NCBI GenBank assembly: GCA_038916785.1
Contig: JBCLBO010000026.1
Coordinates: 1 to 35,657, forward strand
DNA from: VFKU01 sp038916785
GTDB lineage: Bacteria; Hydrogenedentota; Hydrogenedentia; Hydrogenedentales; GCA-2746185
Length of the DNA: 35,657 nucleotides
Reading direction: 5' to 3'
Position 1 is the stretch's first letter. The number at the start of each line of letters is the position of its first letter. The position numbers were made by a program, and so were the translations under genes. Shown here one piece after another: positions 32,274 through 35,657 of this stretch. Below the pieces are notes generated by a model. That model was not told the origin of the DNA, did no database searches, and worked only from the letters and a program-made list of their open reading frames with translations.

Positions 32274-33437
32274 ATGAATCGAGTGGACGTAGACCGTGGC
32301 CTACTGAAATGGGCCTTGGATCGATCTCGGAAGTCCACCGCCGACTTTGAGCATCGTTTCCCCAAGTTATCTCAATGGCTCGAAGGAACACTGCATCCTA
32401 CCAGGAAGCAACTCGCGGATTTCGCGGTGGCTACGTCCACTCCTTACGGCTATTTCTTTCTGCCATCGCCTCCTGATGAGCCGTTACCTATTCCCGATTT
32501 CCGCACGGTCACTGACGTCGCGATCTCCCGCCCAAGTGCGGATCTCTTGGACACAGTTTATCTAATGCAGCGACGCCAGGTTTGGCTTCGCGAAGCATTG
32601 ATCGAGGAAGGTGTCGAACCGCTCGGCTTTGTTGGAACGGCGACACTTAACGATGATCCTGATGCCATTGCGCAGGAGATGCGGGGGCTGGTCGGGATCG
32701 GCGATGGATGGGCTCAAAGCGTGTCAAGTTGGACACAGGCGGTCGGTGAACTGCGCCGAGCGATAGAAGAAATTGGTGTGATGGCTGTTATCAACGGCGT
32801 CGTTGACAACAACACGCATCGTAGGCTCGACGTGAATGAATTTCGCGGTTTCGCGCTCTCTGATGAGTATGCCCCTCTTATCTTTGTCAACGGCGCTGAC
32901 TGGGAATCCGCAAAGATGTTTACCTTGGCACACGAGTTGGCCCACATTTGGCTCGGCCGTGGGGCGTTGTCCGGATATAAAGCCCTTATTCCGACGGGCA
33001 ACGATGTCGAAGTCTTCTGTAACAAAGTTGCGGCTGAATTTTTGGTTCCGGCTCGTCAACTTCGAGATTTCTGGCCGACGGTTCGGACTTCGAGTTCTCC
33101 GTTTGAGGCGGCGGCCAAGCGATTCAAAGTAAGCCCAATCGTTGCGGCCCGAAGAGCGATGGATCTTCGCATCATCGACCGTAATAGCTTTTTTTCATTC
33201 TATGAGAAATACGTCGCCGCCGAATCCGAGAAGGCGCGCGAACTGAAGGCGAAAGGCAAGTCGGGAGGTGACTTCTACAACAATCAAAACACGCGCGTTG
33301 GAGTGCACTTCGCAACAGCCGTCATTTGTGCCGCGAAAGAAGGACGCCTGTTGTATCGTGACGCTTACAAGCTCACGGGCCTCTACGGCACGACCTTCGC
33401 AAAATACGCCGAACGTCTGGGCTTTGGTGTCCGATGA
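32274..33437 (+). CDS. ImmA/IrrE family metallopeptidase
   Basis: 387 residues from the ATG at 32274 (MNRVDVDRGLLKWALDR). The N-terminal 75 residues resemble the degenerate HTH that precedes ImmA/IrrE domains (LSQWLEGTLHPTRKQLADFAVATSTPYGYFF, then PIPDFRT). The zinc peptidase motif HELAHIW, with the following CNKVAAEFLVPA, is at about residues 220-265. The C-terminal region has ARRAMDLRIIDRNSFFSFYEKYV and VHFATAVICAAKEGRL. Such proteins cleave or sense repressors and often act as the antitoxin-side partner of a PIN protein. The stop overlaps the next start by 4 bases (ATGA). It is moderately more AT-rich than the transketolase. Confidence 0.88.
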   Translation: MNRVDVDRGLLKWALDRSRKSTADFEHRFPKLSQWLEGTLHPTRKQLADFAVATSTPYGYFFLPSPPDEPLPIPDFRTVTDVAISRPSADLLDTVYLMQRRQVWLREALIEEGVEPLGFVGTATLNDDPDAIAQEMRGLVGIGDGWAQSVSSWTQAVGELRRAIEEIGVMAVINGVVDNNTHRRLDVNEFRGFALSDEYAPLIFVNGADWESAKMFTLAHELAHIWLGRGALSGYKALIPTGNDVEVFCNKVAAEFLVPARQLRDFWPTVRTSSSPFEAAAKRFKVSPIVAARRAMDLRIIDRNSFFSFYEKYVAAESEKARELKAKGKSGGDFYNNQNTRVGVHFATAVICAAKEGRLLYRDAYKLTGLYGTTFAKYAERLGFGVR

Positions 33438-33946
33438 AAGACGCGGGCATATATCTGCTAGACACTAACGTCTTCATTGAGGCCAAGAATAGCTACTATG
33501 GATTCGCTGTCTGTCCGGGGTTTTGGAGCAGTATCCTCGGTCACTTCAAACTCGGTTCGCTGTGTAGTATCGACCATGTGCAACAAGAGATTCTCCGCGG
33601 AAAGGATGACCTCGCAGATTGGGTCACGAACGAAGTACCGGCAGAATTTTTTCGCGATACAGGGGAAGAAGCCGTACATAACAACTATACGAAGATAATG
33701 CACTGGGCGCAGCGGAATCAGCAGTTCTTCTCCCTAGCAAAAGCGGAGTTCGCCGCATCGGCAGACGGATGGTTGATTGCTTACGCTATGGCTAAAAAAG
33801 TCATAGTGGTAACCCATGAACAAACGAGCCCAAATGCAAGGAATCGGATACCAATTCCCAACATCTGTAAAGAGTTTGGCGTAGACTACGAAGACACGTT
33901 TTTCATGCTTGAACGCTTGAAGATTCGGTTCGAGTGGAACGGATAG
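33434..33946 (+). CDS. DUF4411 PIN-like protein
   Basis: 170 residues. YLLDTNVFIEAKNSYYGFAVCPGFW is the DUF4411 opening, with the first PIN aspartate in LLDTN. AASADGWLIAYAMAKKVIVVTHE holds the later acidic residue, and NICKEFGVDYEDTFFMLERL closes the domain. DUF4411 genes commonly follow ImmA/IrrE-type genes, as here with ATGA overlap. The pair is predicted to be a toxin-antitoxin-like or defence module with the PIN protein as ribonuclease. No other partner is adjacent. Confidence 0.88.
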   Translation: MKDAGIYLLDTNVFIEAKNSYYGFAVCPGFWSSILGHFKLGSLCSIDHVQQEILRGKDDLADWVTNEVPAEFFRDTGEEAVHNNYTKIMHWAQRNQQFFSLAKAEFAASADGWLIAYAMAKKVIVVTHEQTSPNARNRIPIPNICKEFGVDYEDTFFMLERLKIRFEWNG

Positions 33947-34039
33947 GCTCAATCATTAGCCGGGATCGCGTTCTTGCAGAACAAATAAGCCGCCAATTTT
34001 GCGGTTCACCACTCGTCGAAGTGCAAACCACGCTTCCCG

Positions 34040-35062
34040 CTACTCGCTTCCCGCTCTCGATTTCGCTTGGCGGGACTCGATGTAGTCGTCCACCTTTTTC
34101 CACTGCTCGAAGAGCCACTGCTTGCGGCCTTCCTCGTCGGCGGGGATGTCCTCGGTGTGCACGCCCCAGAATTTGATGTAGGCGTGGGTGCCGACGAGGC
34201 TGCCGTTGAAGGAGTCCTTGAACGACGACGAGTGCTCGAGGCCGGTGTGCGCGCAGAAGACGATGTCCGCCTTGCCGGCGTGGTCGAGCAGCGCGAGCGG
34301 GCCGCCGGTGCGCGGCGGGAGGACGTGCTGGTATCGCTCGGCCCATTCGAGGATGTCGGTCTGGCCGGACTCGCGCAGTTTCTGGATGATGCGTTCGCGC
34401 TTTGACGGCGTGAAGCGCGTGCCTTCGGGGAAGATGACGACGCCTTCGTTGGGCTGCGCGTTGTCCATCATCTGCGCGATGGCCTCGATTTCTTTGGTCG
34501 CGTCGTTCGAGCCGCGCACGACGAAGAGGTACGGCAAGCGGTTCACGGCCAGATCGAGGCAGGGGTCCCACTCGAGTTCGCGCTTCATGACGTATTTGAG
34601 CGGCAGATTGAATCGTTTGCAGACGTACATCAGCGGGATGACGGTGTCGGTGATGCTCGCGTGCCGGCAGAGCACGATGGCCGGGCGCTCGCCGAACCTA
34701 TAGTCGTCTTCGATGTGAATGCTTATTCCGAAGAGGCGGATACCGGCGTTGCCCAGGCCCCAGCCCCAGTTGAACGCGATGTTGAACATTTTTTTCATGA
34801 AGACAGCGTGGTTGCGGCCATGGAAGAGCCAAATGAAGAACATCCCCGTCAGGCCCCAGACCTGGAAATAGAGGTAGAGCAGGATGAAGCAGACCCCGCG
34901 CGTGGTGCTCAGGTGTACACGGCGGAAGGCGTCCACGATGAGCGCGGCGGGGAGCCACAGCGGCAAAGTGACGACCATCACGACGAAGCCGACGAAGACG
35001 ATCGTGTACATGAGCGTGCGGCGCGACCATCGGCGCAGGAAGGGATCGGGATAGGTTCTCAT
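34040..35062 (-). CDS. 1-acyl-glycerol-3-phosphate acyltransferase-like (PlsC family)
   Basis: 340 residues with two N-terminal membrane segments (TIVFVGFVVMVVTLPLWLPAA and ILLYLYFQVWGLTGMFFIWL). The acyltransferase block I is CRHASITDTVIP (HxxxxD), and block III is VVIFPEGTRFTPSK (FPEGTR). This is the membrane-bound PlsC/LPLAT family, which acylates lysophosphatidate or related lipids. The long C-terminal half resembles the LCLAT/AGPAT8-like subgroup. The ATG at 35062 has GAGG 4 bases upstream, overlapping the stop of the previous gene (TGAGG), so it is translationally coupled to it. Confidence 0.88.
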   Translation of the reverse strand: MRTYPDPFLRRWSRRTLMYTIVFVGFVVMVVTLPLWLPAALIVDAFRRVHLSTTRGVCFILLYLYFQVWGLTGMFFIWLFHGRNHAVFMKKMFNIAFNWGWGLGNAGIRLFGISIHIEDDYRFGERPAIVLCRHASITDTVIPLMYVCKRFNLPLKYVMKRELEWDPCLDLAVNRLPYLFVVRGSNDATKEIEAIAQMMDNAQPNEGVVIFPEGTRFTPSKRERIIQKLRESGQTDILEWAERYQHVLPPRTGGPLALLDHAGKADIVFCAHTGLEHSSSFKDSFNGSLVGTHAYIKFWGVHTEDIPADEEGRKQWLFEQWKKVDDYIESRQAKSRAGSE

Positions 35063-35068
35063 GCGGCC

Positions 35069-35467
35069 TCAGCGCTCCGTCGCTGCGCGGCGCTTGAGGA
35101 GGCGATCCAGACCGGAGATCGCCAGCACCATCCCGCCGACCGCCGTGCCCGCAATCGGAAACGGCGCGCCGACGATGATCCCCGCGGCAAGGCCTTTCAA
35201 TGCCGCCGCCCTGCGCGAGTCGCCCGAGAGCCGCCGCTGGATCAGGCCGGCGCCAATGCCGCCAAGGACGAGCCCCGTAGGGCCGGTGATCCAAAAAGCC
35301 AGTCCAGCGGAGAAGACGGTCCCGGAGAAGAGCAGCCAATCGAGGCCCAGGATGAGCGCGCCGGACGCGGGGTGCAGGAGCGTGCGGCGCGTGGGTGAAA
35401 CCAATCGTGCGCGATCCTCGGGCGGTTGCTCAGAAACGACGGGCTCTTGGAGGTCTCTCGACTGCAT
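35069..35467 (-). CDS. Small membrane protein of unknown function
   Basis: 132 residues with two to three hydrophobic Gly/Ala-rich segments (LILGLDWLLFSGTVFSAGLAF, GPTGLVLGGIGAGL, LAAGIIVGAPFPIAGTAVGG) and a basic C-terminus (RLLKRRAATER). It resembles small inner-membrane proteins but I recognise no named family. It is transcribed just ahead of the PlsC-like gene with 6 bases between stop and ATG, so the two probably form one operon. The remaining 190 bases to the window end hold no supported gene. Confidence 0.65.
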   Translation of the reverse strand: MQSRDLQEPVVSEQPPEDRARLVSPTRRTLLHPASGALILGLDWLLFSGTVFSAGLAFWITGPTGLVLGGIGAGLIQRRLSGDSRRAAALKGLAAGIIVGAPFPIAGTAVGGMVLAISGLDRLLKRRAATER

Positions 35468-35657
35468 TTGGAGAGTACAATACCCGTGCCGCGCGGAAGG
35501 CTGCCAGTTGGAAGAGTTTCCCAGTTGTTGTGCGGAGTCGATCAGGGTCGCTCGCCACGCGTTGATACACTTCCCCGCTGTGCACCACCCCTATTGATAC
35601 GCGGGGTTTGTTGCACCTTCCTTCTTGTTTTCTCGGCTTTGGGAACTGAACCGCCCT

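Noticed and set aside
1..35657. CRISPR array or prophage
   Set aside because: No regularly spaced direct repeats with unique spacers and no phage structural, integrase or transposase genes were seen.

Overview
The window is GC-rich bacterial chromosome with long antisense shadow frames over most genes. No rRNA, ribosomal-protein or other firm phylogenetic marker is present. The mix of features suggests an uncultured bacterium of the Planctomycetes/Hydrogenedentes/PVC-like kind, but this is an inference only. Those features are a CFI-box C-terminal surface protein, a GspA/ExeA-type ATPase in an exopolysaccharide cluster, a Gln-dependent NAD synthetase, and abundant short dispersed palindromic repeats.

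Layout. 1-2152: a period-9 repeat, then an AAA ATPase plus TOPRIM-like (DUF4276-type) pair that looks like a defence module. 2241-7030 (minus): an acyl-CoA catabolic block with a carboxyltransferase beta subunit, a CaiB/BaiF CoA-transferase and an acyl-CoA dehydrogenase, interrupted by an AT-rich orphan gene. 7175-9118: a DinB-fold protein, a DUF433/DUF5615 toxin-antitoxin pair and an alpha/beta hydrolase. 9253-10761: thioredoxin reductase, REP-like repeats, and tRNA-His with promoter and terminator hairpin. 10826-13398: a frameshifted MmcQ/YjbR gene, hemF and a secreted SGNH hydrolase, separated by inverted-repeat elements. 13658-16942: the nadE locus, where a PIN-domain gene sits between two copies of the 5' end of nadE. 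16988-20452 (minus): a beta-propeller CFI-box surface protein and a secreted PHP-type metallohydrolase. 21088-29260 (plus): an exopolysaccharide export operon. 29643-32051 (minus): a TfoX-N protein and a transketolase. 32274-33946 (plus): an ImmA/IrrE peptidase plus DUF4411 PIN pair. 34040-35467 (minus): a PlsC-type acyltransferase and a small membrane protein.

Two loci stand out. First, the outer-membrane channel of the exopolysaccharide operon (24005-25474) appears to be a hybrid. It has a Wza-like polysaccharide-export (PES) domain at the N-terminus, then a NolW-type secretin N-domain and a secretin beta-barrel domain. It is encoded with a GspA/ExeA-like ATPase, a membrane-anchored TPR protein, a Wzc-type tyrosine kinase with eight consecutive tyrosines, and an O-antigen polymerase/ligase-like protein whose natural ATG is one base out of frame across an 11-C tract. 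I infer a secretin-based exopolysaccharide exporter with its own assembly factors. Second, a PIN (DUF4935-like) gene is placed exactly at the nadE start. The old 5' end (93 bp, 88/93 identical) remains upstream as a leader frame that overlaps the PIN start, and the PIN stop overlaps the intact nadE ATG (TAATG).

A recurring theme is small, relatively AT-rich accessory cassettes of one or two genes dropped singly into core metabolism. They are the ATPase/TOPRIM pair, the orphan at 5302-5841, the PIN gene at 13773 and the ImmA/DUF4411 pair. No integrase or transposase was seen.
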